Shown here one piece after another: positions 25,096 to 34,484 of a stretch of DNA of 64,000 nt. Each line of letters starts with the position of its first letter. Positions within the stretch are counted from its first letter, which is position 1. The translations under genes were made by a program, and so were the position numbers. Origin of the DNA: VBOC01 sp035635475 (GTDB lineage Bacteria > Bacteroidota > Ignavibacteria > UBA10030 > SZUA-254); assembly GCA_035635475.1 (NCBI GenBank), contig DASQAZ010000134.1, forward strand, positions 1-64,000, in the 5' to 3' direction. The notes beneath the pieces were generated by a model. It was not told the DNA's origin. It saw only the letters and a list, made by a program, of their open reading frames with translations, and did not search any database.

Positions 25096-28000
25096 ACAGG
25101 ATGTTGACCGACCATCAAAAAAGAGCCCTCCAGCACGAACGCCATCTTTCGGTCACGGCAAACGCCGGAGCCGGAAAGACGACCGTCCTTGTCCAGCGAT
25201 TCATTGAGATTCTGATCCGGACCCGCGAGCCGGTAAGCAGGCTTGTGGCGATCACATTTACCGAGAACGCGGCGGGAGAGTTGAGAAAACGGATCGCCGA
25301 TCTCATCGAACTTAAATTAGAGCAAGGCAACGAGGAGGAGACACAGCTCCTCGAGCGCGCAAGAGACGAGCTCTCTTCCGCAAATATCGGGACAATCCAT
25401 TCGTTCTGCGCACACCTGCTGCGGGAATATCCGGTCGAAGCGGACGTTGACGCCTCCTTCACGGTCATCGAGGGTGTGGACCGTGAGCTCCTCCTGCAGG
25501 AATCGCTCCGGGAAACTCTTCAGGCCCTCTTGTCGGAGCATGCAGATGCCGGCGATCGGGAGGGGTTGCTTACTGTGTTGCGGCTGCTGGGTCGAAGAAA
25601 GGTGTTTCGGTACTTAGAGCACTGGCTGAAAAAAAGGGAGCTTATCGACCGGATGACGGAGCCCGACGGCTGCATGGCCGACCACCTCTCCGACGCCGAC
25701 ATTCTTAACATGCGGCAGCGGATGGTTCAAGAAGAATTGGCGCAGTCGGCCGGGCAACCCGAATGGAGGGAAGCGTTGGGGAGGCTCGTGAAGCAGGGAT
25801 CGGGGAAAAAAGCCGGTGAACTATCGGCCTTGCTGTCGAGCTGGGGGAGCCTGACCTCACAGGAAGAGAAGATACGGTGGTATCAGGAGTTATGCCCGAT
25901 TGTTTTCACATCGTCAGGATCATTGCGCAGAGATTGGACCGGCCCGCAGGCCGCGGCCTGGGACGAAGGGGAGGATGCGGCGATTCTCCATGCTCATTGG
26001 AGGAGTTCCGATGGAGTACGGAGCACTTTTGACCCCGGTGCGGAGCAACTTATGCTCCGGCTGGTCCGGATTCTACTGAACCTCTATCGGAAAACGCTGG
26101 ATTCGTATGACTCACGGAAATCAGAATTCGGACAATTGGACTTCGACGATTTGCAGATTAAAACGCGTGAGCTTCTCCGTCGCGAGCATATCCGAAAGGA
26201 GCTGGCCGAAAGATTTCGTTTTATAATGATTGACGAATATCAGGACACCGACCAATTGCAATACGAAATCCTGAGGCTCCTGATTTCTGATTTTAGATCC
26301 GGCAACCTGTTCATTGTCGGAGATCCGAAGCAATCGATTTTCCGATTTCGGAATGCGGAAGTGCGGGTATTTGAGGAGACCAAGAAAGCAATCGCGGCCG
26401 CATCCGGAGCCGGCCTGGAAAACGATGTTTCTCTTGCGGAAAGCTTTCGCCTCCTTACCGGCCCGGCGGATTTTGTCAACCGTGTCTTCTCCGGAATAAT
26501 GGGCGGAGCACGCCCAAGCCCTGAAATCAGGCATGAGGAGCTGATCAAGGGACGGTCGAACAACGCCGAGGGGAAGGTGGAAATGCTCCTTGTCGAAGAA
26601 GGCGTGAGCGACCAGGTAACCGACGGTATTGCGATCGAGTGCCGGATGATTGCACAACGGGTAACAAAGATGGTCGAGAGGAAGGAAATCGTCTATGAGG
26701 GGGCGAGGGAGACTCCTCGGCCGATCAAGTTTAACGATGTCGCCATTCTTCTCCGGGGCCGCACGCACCTCCGGGCGCTGGAAATAGCCCTCGCAGAGCA
26801 TGGCATACCCTATGTTCTTTCAGCAGGAATCGGATTCTATCAAACTCAGGAAATCCTCGACTTTCTTTCATTGTTCAAGTTCCTCCTGAACCCCGAGGAT
26901 GATGTCGCCCTCGTGGCTCTGCTCCGTTCCCCCTTCTTTGCCATTCCCGACTCCCTGCTCTTTGAGGTGTCGCGCGAGACGCGGGAAGAAACATTCTGGG
27001 GTAAAATGAACCGGTATGCGGCTCACCATCGGGATGCGATGCTTGTCCGAGCAGCTTCAATTCTCAGGGAAGATCTCGAGCTTGCCAACCGGCTGTCCAT
27101 ACCCTCGCTCGTTGAACGAATCCTCCTACAAACCGGCTGGCATGGAACTGTCTCCGGATTACCCTTCGGGGGCCAGAATGTCGCCAACATCGACAAGCTG
27201 CTCCGGATAGCGCGTGATTTTGAGGCGAGAGGATTCAACTCACTCTTTGATTTCGCGGAGCGCCTCAAAACCCTCGCCGATCACGAACGGCATGAAGGGC
27301 AGGCGCCGCCGGAAATCGCGCAGAACTGCGTCCAGATCCTGACAATCCATGGAGCCAAGGGATTGGAGTTTCCTGTGGTGTTCATCCCGTTTCTCGATCA
27401 GAAGTTTCAATATGATGCTTCTCCGTTTCTCGATTCCCGCATGGGAATCGCCTTCAAATCGCCCGACCCCTCCGATCCGGCGCAAGAGCGGAGCACCCCC
27501 TTCTTTGAATTGCTCAGGCGTGACAGCATCCGGAAGACCGAAGCCGAGGAAAAAAGGATTCTCTATGTGGCGTGCACCCGGTCCCGCGACGTCCTTGTTC
27601 TCTCGGGCCAGCTCAATGGCAAGATTTCACAACCATCGTACCTCGGGTGGATCCTGGATGGGCTCAGATTGGACCCCCGGTCAATCCGCCAGGGCGACAC
27701 CGTCCTTCCAGAGGCCCCCTTGAAGGTCATGGAATGGTCGAACGGCTCCGGTAAGGTCAGAGAAAAGCCTCATGCGCTGGCGCTCTCGATTGCTCTGGAA
27801 GGGCGTCTTCCGGGCATCAGGCCCTTCATAGCCGATCGTGGAGAAGCCAATTTTCGCCTGCCGGAACTCTGGATCGAACCGGTCGAGGGAACAGTGCTCG
27901 GCGAGGTTTTTTCTGCTTCGCAAATCAAAACCTATCTGGAGTGCCCGACAAAGTACTATCTTAGATACCGGCTCGGCCTGCCAGAGACCCGTGCGCTGCC

Positions 28001-28667
28001 CAGCCTTCATGAAGAATCGGATGACGAGTCCGAGGGGGAGCTTGAAGGGTCCCTGACGCACCTTATCCTGCGGGATATTCAATCAAACGTCATTACCACC
28101 GGCGAGGTCGAAGAGAGGGCGCGCCGCCTGGTTTTCAATACTCCAATGCTGGCTCCGGAAGAGCGGGAACGCGCGAACGCGGCGGTCGTGCGGAACGTAA
28201 CAAGTTTTCTCCATTCCGGCTTCGGGAGAGAAGTGCTTTCAGCAGCGGAAACAAAGACAGAATTCACTGTTAACTCTGTCCTGGGGGAAGACTTTGTAAC
28301 CGGAACCATCGACCGCTTGTACCGCGACGCGAGCGGAATTTGGCATATACTTGATTATAAAACAGATGGGATCACGAGGGAGGATGTGAGTCCCCGCTCG
28401 GAATTGTATAGGCCGCAGCTGGCTGTTTACGCCTGGCTTATCCAGAGGGCGTATCGGCAGGAATCGGTGCGCGCTTCGCTCCTGTTCCTTCAGCACCCGT
28501 CATCGCCGGTCCATTTCATCTTTGGTCCCGCTGAAACCCGCCGGGATGAGCTAATCTTCCGCGACGTAATCGGCCGGGTAAAGTCGGGGCAGTTCGACCG
28601 GAAGATCCAAATCTGCAGAACCTGCACCTATCGTTCGGGAGACGACTGCCTGCTCCGGCCCGGATAA
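25092..28667 (+). CDS. AddA-like UvrD-family helicase with C-terminal PD-(D/E)XK nuclease
   Basis: A 1191-residue SF1 helicase-nuclease of the type that processes double-strand breaks. Walker A is ANAGAGKTT (GKT at 28-30), motif II is Asp381-Glu382 in MIDEYQDT, then GDPKQSIFRFR, ILTIHGAKGLEFPVV and LYVACTRSRD. The nuclease domain has Asp1074 (TIDRLY) and Asp1088-x-Lys1090 (DYKTD). Four cysteines, Cys951 in ECPTKYY and Cys1175, 1178 and 1186 at the C-terminus, form the iron-sulfur arrangement I associate with AddB, Dna2 and Cas4 rather than with classical AddA. No addB gene follows in the window. Start codon overlaps the rtcB stop (ATGA). Confidence 0.9.
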   Translation: MNRMLTDHQKRALQHERHLSVTANAGAGKTTVLVQRFIEILIRTREPVSRLVAITFTENAAGELRKRIADLIELKLEQGNEEETQLLERARDELSSANIGTIHSFCAHLLREYPVEADVDASFTVIEGVDRELLLQESLRETLQALLSEHADAGDREGLLTVLRLLGRRKVFRYLEHWLKKRELIDRMTEPDGCMADHLSDADILNMRQRMVQEELAQSAGQPEWREALGRLVKQGSGKKAGELSALLSSWGSLTSQEEKIRWYQELCPIVFTSSGSLRRDWTGPQAAAWDEGEDAAILHAHWRSSDGVRSTFDPGAEQLMLRLVRILLNLYRKTLDSYDSRKSEFGQLDFDDLQIKTRELLRREHIRKELAERFRFIMIDEYQDTDQLQYEILRLLISDFRSGNLFIVGDPKQSIFRFRNAEVRVFEETKKAIAAASGAGLENDVSLAESFRLLTGPADFVNRVFSGIMGGARPSPEIRHEELIKGRSNNAEGKVEMLLVEEGVSDQVTDGIAIECRMIAQRVTKMVERKEIVYEGARETPRPIKFNDVAILLRGRTHLRALEIALAEHGIPYVLSAGIGFYQTQEILDFLSLFKFLLNPEDDVALVALLRSPFFAIPDSLLFEVSRETREETFWGKMNRYAAHHRDAMLVRAASILREDLELANRLSIPSLVERILLQTGWHGTVSGLPFGGQNVANIDKLLRIARDFEARGFNSLFDFAERLKTLADHERHEGQAPPEIAQNCVQILTIHGAKGLEFPVVFIPFLDQKFQYDASPFLDSRMGIAFKSPDPSDPAQERSTPFFELLRRDSIRKTEAEEKRILYVACTRSRDVLVLSGQLNGKISQPSYLGWILDGLRLDPRSIRQGDTVLPEAPLKVMEWSNGSGKVREKPHALALSIALEGRLPGIRPFIADRGEANFRLPELWIEPVEGTVLGEVFSASQIKTYLECPTKYYLRYRLGLPETRALPSLHEESDDESEGELEGSLTHLILRDIQSNVITTGEVEERARRLVFNTPMLAPEERERANAAVVRNVTSFLHSGFGREVLSAAETKTEFTVNSVLGEDFVTGTIDRLYRDASGIWHILDYKTDGITREDVSPRSELYRPQLAVYAWLIQRAYRQESVRASLLFLQHPSSPVHFIFGPAETRRDELIFRDVIGRVKSGQFDRKIQICRTCTYRSGDDCLLRPG

Positions 28668-28743
28668 GCGCCCCATTCGACCGAAATTCATCGTTTGGAG
28701 CCATCGGGTGTTTGGCTTCATTCCTGATCTCCCAACCCCATGT

Positions 28744-28764
28744 GGATATCTTGTGAGAATATCC
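28744..28764. repeat. Inverted repeat in the gap before the histidine kinase
   Basis: GGATAT and ATATCC are separated by 9 bases. It sits about 115 bases upstream of the kinase promoter. It could be an operator or simply chance. The surrounding 28668-28964 gap holds no other recognisable gene. Confidence 0.3.
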
Positions 28765-28876
28765 TGAATTCTGCACGATTTCGACCTTTTCCTGCTTGAT
28801 AGGTTGTGGAAAACGAATTTCGATATACATGACACAGGCTTTATGAACTTACCTCAAGCCTTCCTTAAAAAATATC

Positions 28877-28905
28877 TTGCATCTTATTATAGAATTACGT
28901 ATGCT
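28877..28905 (+). promoter_or_regulatory. Putative promoter of the hybrid histidine kinase
   Basis: TTGCAT (28877-28882), 17 bases, TATGCT (28900-28905). The leader of about 53 bases contains AGGA close to the ATG at 28965. Confidence 0.5.
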
Positions 28906-28964
28906 TCAACCGCTTGTCTGTGGGATGTCCCGGAAGCCAATTTAAACCAGTTTACAGGAACGAC

Positions 28965-31382
28965 ATGAAACCGTCCCAGAATTTCGAAGAGATTCTCGAA
29001 GGTATTTCCGGGGGTTTTTTCGCGCTTGACACGGACTACCGGTTCACATACTGGAACAGGGCCGCGGAAGAGGGGACAGGACTAAAACGGGAGCAGGTCC
29101 TCGGCAAGAATGTATTTGAGGTCTTTCCGAACGCGCAAGATGCGGAGCTCGGCGAAAAGTACCGCCTCGCCATGGAGAAGAGGGCCTTTCAGAGTTTCGA
29201 GACATCCTACCGGGATGAACGGTTTGAGGCATGGTTCGACATTCGAATTTATCCGACCGAGAGCGGCATTTCGGTTTTCTTCCAGGACATTACCCAGAAC
29301 AAGCGCCAGCAGCAACAGAAAGAAATGCTGATGGAGGTATCGCATGTCATCAATGTGGCTCAGCATCTCGACGAACTGTGCCTCAATGCGGGCGAACGGA
29401 TCGCCGCATTCATGGAGATCCCGGCGAAGTTTGTCTGCATCTACCGGTATGATCAGCGGTCGTCGCTCCTCCACTTGATGGCGCCGTCTTTAATTGATGT
29501 GAGGGTGGATCCCGAGGTCGAGCACCAGATTGTTCACGAGAAGACCAACACGATTGCGGTACAGACCGCGATCGGAAGAAAGATCGTCGTAACCGATGAA
29601 CTCTCCCGAAGCTCGATTGCCGCCTACTTTCTCAACGAGACGACTGCGCTGAAGCTGAAATCCCTGATTTCGCTCCCCCTGATGGTGCAAAACGAGCTGC
29701 AGGGGGTGCTGGAAGTCCTCTCTCCCAAGGTCGATCAGTATGTGCAGGAAGAACTGAAGTTGTTGACAATCATCGCGAATGAACTTTCCATTGGAATGAG
29801 CCGAAAGAGGCTCATGGATGAGATCACGATCAAGAATATCGAGCTGGAAAACGAGAAGAAGCGGACCGACGACGCCAATGAGACGCTGAAACGGTTTCTC
29901 GCCACCTTCAGCCACGAGCTGCGCGCGCCGCTTAATGCCATTGTCGGCTTCTCCGACATCCTCACATCCGATTTACGCACCGTTCCGCCCGAAAAAGTGA
30001 ACGATTTCATGAAGAATATAAACGAGAGCGGCAAACATCTCCAGGGTCTCATCAACGATATTCTGGACCTCTCGAAGATCGAAGCGGGCAAGATGGAATT
30101 GCATCTCGACGCCTATCCCGTCTCGTATTTCGTCGAGAGCGTCCAGCGCGTCATGCAGGCGGCGCTCCAGCAAAAGCAGGCCAAGCTGGCCTTCGATATC
30201 TCACCCGATGTGGAGCAGCTCGTCGTCGATCAAACGCGTTTCAAACAGATTCTCGTGAATCTGGTATCGAATGCGATCAAATACAGCAACAAACAGGGAA
30301 GCGTGACGGTCTCCATCCGCCGGTTCATAAACGAAATCGAGATCGAAGTCAAGGATCAGGGACTCGGGATCAAACCGGAGGATATGGCGAGACTCTTTAC
30401 CGCTTTCCAGCAGGGAAAGAACGCCCGTGTGTCGTCCGAAGGAACGGGATTGGGGCTTGTTATCTCAAAGCGGCTCGTGGAGCTCCACGGCGGACAGATC
30501 TGGGTGGATAGCGAATGGGGGAAGGGGAGCACCTTCCGTTTTCGCATCCCGATGGTGCTGGCGGGCGAAGTCGTCGAATCGGCGGATCAACTTGTGCACA
30601 CCCCGGCCGAAGCGGTCTCGGACCTGCCCGAAGGCGAACGGCCGCTCGTGCTGATCATCGAGGATAATCCCCAGGCGGGCCAGCTCATCCAGATGTATCT
30701 TCAGGAAGCCGGCTACCGCACGGAATTCGCCCGCGACGGCGCAGAAGGACTCGAGAAGGCGAAGCGGTTGAAGCCCAATGTGATCACACTCGACATGATT
30801 ATGCCGATTAAGGACGGATGGCAGGTGTTGAAAGAGCTCAAGCGGCACCCGATTTGTAAAAACATCCCGATCGTGATCATCTCGATCACGGACGAGAAGA
30901 AACTCGGCTTCAGCATGGGAGCCGTGGATTACTTCGTGAAACCGGTGAATCGGGAGGAGTTGTTGAAGGTGATGCAGAAGATCCCCCTGCGGGCGATGAA
31001 GCAGAAACAGCATCCAAAGGTCCTGATCATTGACGACGACCGTACGGCGGCGGACCTCATTCACGTGATTTTGGAGGCCGAGGGGTATGACGTAATCAAA
31101 TCGATGAACGGGAAGGAGGGGGTCAGAATCGCCGCGGCAGAATCGCCCGACCTCATCATCCTGGACCTGATTATGCCAGATATCTCGGGGTTCAATGTCG
31201 CCTACCAGTTAAAACAGCAGGTTGCGACGAGGAACACGCCCATTATTATTCTTACCTCGATGGAGGTGGACGAAGACACCAAGACGCAGATGCAGGGTTT
31301 CATCTCGACGATCATGAGCAAGTCACGATTCACGAAGAACGACCTCCTGCGGGAGATCAGTTCGATAGAAAAGACGAGGTGA
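28965..31382 (+). CDS. Hybrid sensor histidine kinase, PAS-GAF-HisKA-HATPase-REC-REC
   Basis: An 805-residue cytoplasmic sensor without membrane helices. Order: PAS domain (about 5-120, with DTDYRFTYWNRAAEE), GAF domain (about 135-285), a short coiled coil, HisKA with phospho-accepting His317 in FSHELRAPL, HATPase_c with NLVSNAIKYS, DQGLGI and GTGLGL, then two receivers with phospho-acceptors Asp610 and Asp734. It lacks an Hpt or DNA-binding domain, so output must pass through another protein. ATG 28965 has the ribosome binding site; the in-frame upstream start at 28914 lies almost at the transcription start. The ligand is unknown. Confidence 0.93.
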   Translation: MKPSQNFEEILEGISGGFFALDTDYRFTYWNRAAEEGTGLKREQVLGKNVFEVFPNAQDAELGEKYRLAMEKRAFQSFETSYRDERFEAWFDIRIYPTESGISVFFQDITQNKRQQQQKEMLMEVSHVINVAQHLDELCLNAGERIAAFMEIPAKFVCIYRYDQRSSLLHLMAPSLIDVRVDPEVEHQIVHEKTNTIAVQTAIGRKIVVTDELSRSSIAAYFLNETTALKLKSLISLPLMVQNELQGVLEVLSPKVDQYVQEELKLLTIIANELSIGMSRKRLMDEITIKNIELENEKKRTDDANETLKRFLATFSHELRAPLNAIVGFSDILTSDLRTVPPEKVNDFMKNINESGKHLQGLINDILDLSKIEAGKMELHLDAYPVSYFVESVQRVMQAALQQKQAKLAFDISPDVEQLVVDQTRFKQILVNLVSNAIKYSNKQGSVTVSIRRFINEIEIEVKDQGLGIKPEDMARLFTAFQQGKNARVSSEGTGLGLVISKRLVELHGGQIWVDSEWGKGSTFRFRIPMVLAGEVVESADQLVHTPAEAVSDLPEGERPLVLIIEDNPQAGQLIQMYLQEAGYRTEFARDGAEGLEKAKRLKPNVITLDMIMPIKDGWQVLKELKRHPICKNIPIVIISITDEKKLGFSMGAVDYFVKPVNREELLKVMQKIPLRAMKQKQHPKVLIIDDDRTAADLIHVILEAEGYDVIKSMNGKEGVRIAAAESPDLIILDLIMPDISGFNVAYQLKQQVATRNTPIIILTSMEVDEDTKTQMQGFISTIMSKSRFTKNDLLREISSIEKTR

Positions 31383-31392
31383 GAGACAGTCT

Positions 31393-32799
31393 CTAGCGCG
31401 CGATGATGAACTTTCGCGTTTCGGTGAAGAATTCGGTCTTCAATCGATAGCAGTACACACCCGTCGGATAAGCGCCCGCCTCGAAGAGCAGCGAGTAGCG
31501 CCCCGGCGACTGGACGCCGTCCACGAGCCGGCTGACCTCCTGTCCCAGCACATTGTAGAGTACGAGCGTGACATGCGATTCCTGCGCGATGTCGTAGGCA
31601 ATTTGCGTGGCGTCGTTGAACGGATTGGGAAAGTTCTGTTTGAGAGCGTATAATTTCGGCGGCCCGGGGGCAAAGTCGGGATTCTCGGTCAGGACTCCCC
31701 GCCGGTAAAGAATTTCCTTGTCGGCTCCGACGTCTTCCGACCAGACGGCGTGGAGCAAAGTATTGAAGATGCCCACGGACGGCTCCCCGACCGCCGTTGC
31801 CTGGGTCGGCGAATTTTCCGGACAATATGCCAAACCCTCGTTGCTGCTTTCTATTAGATTGATGCCGCCGTATCCCCCGAAATCGTTGTCCCAGATCGCG
31901 GCGACGAATTCATTGGCCGCCGCAACCGCAGAGAAGACGGCATTCTTCCCTCCCGAGATAACGGTTTGGGGAGACCAGGAGGAACCGTCGCTTCTGCTGA
32001 TGCGGCCGACGATCGAACCCCGGTCGTTCCATATGGCGACAAGGTCGCCGCGCTCGTTCGTGGCGAGGCCCGGAAGCGTTGAGAACGTCGTATCCTCCTG
32101 CGAGAGGATATCGGGGCCGAACCACGTGTTTCCGCCATCCGGACTGGAGAAGTAGCCGATTTCCCGGGAGGACCCGGAGCCCTGGACATTGAGACCGTGG
32201 ATGCGAGTCCGCGTCAATGCCAAGACGTCGAGCCGTGGGGCCCTCGCGGGGGTCACAGCAGCCCAGGTCGCGCCGTGATCGCTGCTCTCGAGCAATCCCG
32301 ATGGGCCGCTCCGAATGTCCTGGAATTGAATATAGACCCTCGAATCTGCGGCCGTGACCGCATCTGGCAACGCGTTCGGGCGAAGAAAGACGGGAGTTCC
32401 CCACGACAGACCCGCGTCGGTGCTGCGTAGAAGAGCTGTGCCGTAAAACGTATCGATCGACGCGGCGAACGCGACATACACGAACGAACCGACGGAGCTC
32501 ATCAATCCGGGAAGCAGAGCGTTCGTATGGGGAATCAACGTGGTCTCGGGCGAGAAGGAGTCACCCCCATCGAAACTGTGGCTGAACTGGATACCTGAAT
32601 TTGTCAGCGTACCGAGCGTGTCGAGCCCGAACCAGAGGATGTTGACGGTATCGCCGTCGACCGAGAGCACGGGTCTTATGGAGAGAGCGCTGTCCAGGCT
32701 GACCCTGTAGGTGTCTCCCCATTGGATTCCGCAGAACTGCGGCTGCGAGAGCGCGAAAGACGTGGAAATAAAAAACAACAGGATCGAGGGGCGTTTCAC
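31393..32799 (-). CDS. Secreted BNR/sialidase-like repeat protein with type IX sorting domain
   Basis: A 468-residue protein with a signal peptide (about 1-18, ending FALSQ), several repeats of the S-x-DGG-x-x-W (BNR or Asp-box) kind forming a beta-propeller, and a C-terminal domain of about 80 residues beginning QNFPNPFN, continuing VLYNVLGQEVSRLVDG and PTGVYCYRL. That last part is the type A sorting signal for the type IX secretion system found in Bacteroidota and Ignavibacteria. Asp-boxes alone do not show sialidase activity, and I do not see the full set of catalytic arginines. It starts at GTG, overlapping the upstream repeat gene by 4 bases. Confidence 0.85.
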   Translation of the reverse strand: MKRPSILLFFISTSFALSQPQFCGIQWGDTYRVSLDSALSIRPVLSVDGDTVNILWFGLDTLGTLTNSGIQFSHSFDGGDSFSPETTLIPHTNALLPGLMSSVGSFVYVAFAASIDTFYGTALLRSTDAGLSWGTPVFLRPNALPDAVTAADSRVYIQFQDIRSGPSGLLESSDHGATWAAVTPARAPRLDVLALTRTRIHGLNVQGSGSSREIGYFSSPDGGNTWFGPDILSQEDTTFSTLPGLATNERGDLVAIWNDRGSIVGRISRSDGSSWSPQTVISGGKNAVFSAVAAANEFVAAIWDNDFGGYGGINLIESSNEGLAYCPENSPTQATAVGEPSVGIFNTLLHAVWSEDVGADKEILYRRGVLTENPDFAPGPPKLYALKQNFPNPFNDATQIAYDIAQESHVTLVLYNVLGQEVSRLVDGVQSPGRYSLLFEAGAYPTGVYCYRLKTEFFTETRKFIIAR

Positions 32800-33848
32800 T
32801 CGGGGGATTTCTTTCCGAACACTTGTCTCCAGGTCTCACCGGAGTCCGTCGTCTTGATGATGGTCCCGGGCCCACCCGCCGCCCACCCCATGAGTCCGTT
32901 CGCAAAATGAACCGAGAAGAGAGTCGCCTCGGTGCCGCTCGCCCTCTGTGTCCACGTTTCTCCCCCGTCGCGCGTTGAAAGAATGGTGCCCTCGGTGCCG
33001 ACGAGGATTGCCGATGTATCGCTAAAGGCATGAACGGAATAGTGGAACGCTCTGGATTCAAAAAACGATAGATACTTTTTCAGATTTTGCGGGGCCCAGC
33101 TGTTCCCCCCGTCAGTAGTTCTTAACACAGCTCCGTAACCCCCGACCGCCCACCCCGTCTTGGTATCGACGAATCGGATGCAATACAGGAAACTCTTGAC
33201 CTTGCTTGATTCGGGCTGCCAAGTCTTTCCACCATTGGATGTGTGCAGAATTGTGCCGCTCCCGCCCGAGATCCACCCGGATTCTGTGCCGGCAAATGAT
33301 ATCGACCAGAGGTTGTCCCTGACACCGCTCCGCTGGGCGGACCACGTCTTCCCCCCGTCGGCCGTTTTGAGGATCGTTCCGCCAAAACCGGCGCTCCAGC
33401 CGGTCGAGGGATTGGCAAAATGGACCGAGACCAGGTTGTTGGACGTTCCGCTTTGCATTTTTGTCCAGGAAGCGCCGCCGTCGGTCGTGCCGAGGATCGC
33501 TCCCCGCCCTCCCACGGCCCAGCCGCGGTTCGTGTCAATGAAATCGATTCCGTAGAGATCGTCGGTTCCTTCACCGGGATGTGTGATTGACCGCCAGCTT
33601 TTCCCATTATCGGTCGACCGGAGAATCAGATGGGGCTTGCCGACCGAAATTATCATACGCGAGGTGACCGCTTTCAGCCCGTAGAGCGCGATGCTGCTGG
33701 AGTTCGGAGGCCGCTGGGCCGTCTGCCCGGAGGCGGCGACAAGGGGGATCAGAAGAAGCAGGATCGGGGAGAGGCAGAACCACGATCGATGCGGTATGGC
33801 TGTCGGCCCCTCCCGGGAGAAAACCGGAGCCGCTCGATTACCAGCCAT
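32796..33848 (-). CDS. YCF48/HCF136-like secreted beta-propeller protein
   Basis: A 350-residue protein with an N-terminal signal peptide (hydrophobic stretch about 23-40, then AASGQ) and about seven repeats of some 42 residues. Each repeat has GWAVG or GWAAG, then G-x-I-L-x-T-x-DGGxSW, the YCF48 or photosystem II assembly-factor-like repeat, which in non-photosynthetic bacteria occurs in secreted proteins of unknown function. It starts 6 bases after the flavin-reductase stop and overlaps the next gene (GTGA), so it is translated with the type IX cargo protein. Confidence 0.88.
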   Translation of the reverse strand: MAGNRAAPVFSREGPTAIPHRSWFCLSPILLLLIPLVAASGQTAQRPPNSSSIALYGLKAVTSRMIISVGKPHLILRSTDNGKSWRSITHPGEGTDDLYGIDFIDTNRGWAVGGRGAILGTTDGGASWTKMQSGTSNNLVSVHFANPSTGWSAGFGGTILKTADGGKTWSAQRSGVRDNLWSISFAGTESGWISGGSGTILHTSNGGKTWQPESSKVKSFLYCIRFVDTKTGWAVGGYGAVLRTTDGGNSWAPQNLKKYLSFFESRAFHYSVHAFSDTSAILVGTEGTILSTRDGGETWTQRASGTEATLFSVHFANGLMGWAAGGPGTIIKTTDSGETWRQVFGKKSPE

Positions 33849-33854
33849 CGGGGC

Positions 33855-34484
33855 TCACGGATTCTTCACCTCTCCGGCCTTTGGGCGGATCAGCTCGAAT
33901 CGATCGGTCGTTCGAATATAGGTGGAACCGGCCATGCGCCCGATCGGACGGAGCTTATCGGGATCGATCCTGTAATTGTCGAAAAGCTCGTCGCGGATAT
34001 GGAATCGAAGGATTTCCCCGATCACGAGACTGCCCCCCAAAGGTTTCGAGCTCACGTGTACCACTTGTACGAGCCTGCATTCCATATTGACAAGCGACTC
34101 CTTCACGCGCGGCGGCTTCACGAGATCGCTTTCGATCGGAGTGAGGCCGGCTTCCTTGAACTCATCGACATCGGGAGGGAATTCGATCGAGCAGATATTC
34201 ATAGGCACTGCAATTTCCTCGGAAACGACATTGATGACGAATTCTTTTGTCGCCTCGATGTTATTCAGCGTGTCTTTTCTATTACCGTCGCTTGAACGAA
34301 TCACCGGCGAAAAACAAACGGTGGGAGGATTGGCGCTGATTCCCGTAAAGAAACTGAACGGCGCCAGGTTGCGGATTCCTTCGGGGCTGATCGTCGAGAC
34401 GAACGCGATCGGGCGCGGCACTATCACGCCGACCATCAGCTTATAGACGTTTCGAACATCGTGCTCGGAGGGATTAAGGATCAA
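33855..34484 (-). CDS. Flavin reductase-like domain protein
   Basis: A 209-residue protein of the flavin reductase-like (FMN-binding split-barrel) family. The sequence VPRPIAFVSTISPEG followed by NLAPFSFF and NPPTVCFSP is the usual FMN-binding pattern. It begins at a TTG that directly abuts the homogentisate dioxygenase stop. Genes of this family often lie beside aromatic degradation genes, either as the flavin-supplying partner of a monooxygenase or with unknown roles. No two-component monooxygenase is visible here, so the substrate remains open. Confidence 0.85.
   Translation of the reverse strand: MILNPSEHDVRNVYKLMVGVIVPRPIAFVSTISPEGIRNLAPFSFFTGISANPPTVCFSPVIRSSDGNRKDTLNNIEATKEFVINVVSEEIAVPMNICSIEFPPDVDEFKEAGLTPIESDLVKPPRVKESLVNMECRLVQVVHVSSKPLGGSLVIGEILRFHIRDELFDNYRIDPDKLRPIGRMAGSTYIRTTDRFELIRPKAGEVKNP

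Noticed and set aside
31393..32799. Calling the type IX cargo protein a sialidase
   Set aside because: The Asp-box repeats alone are common in many propeller proteins and I do not see the full catalytic set.
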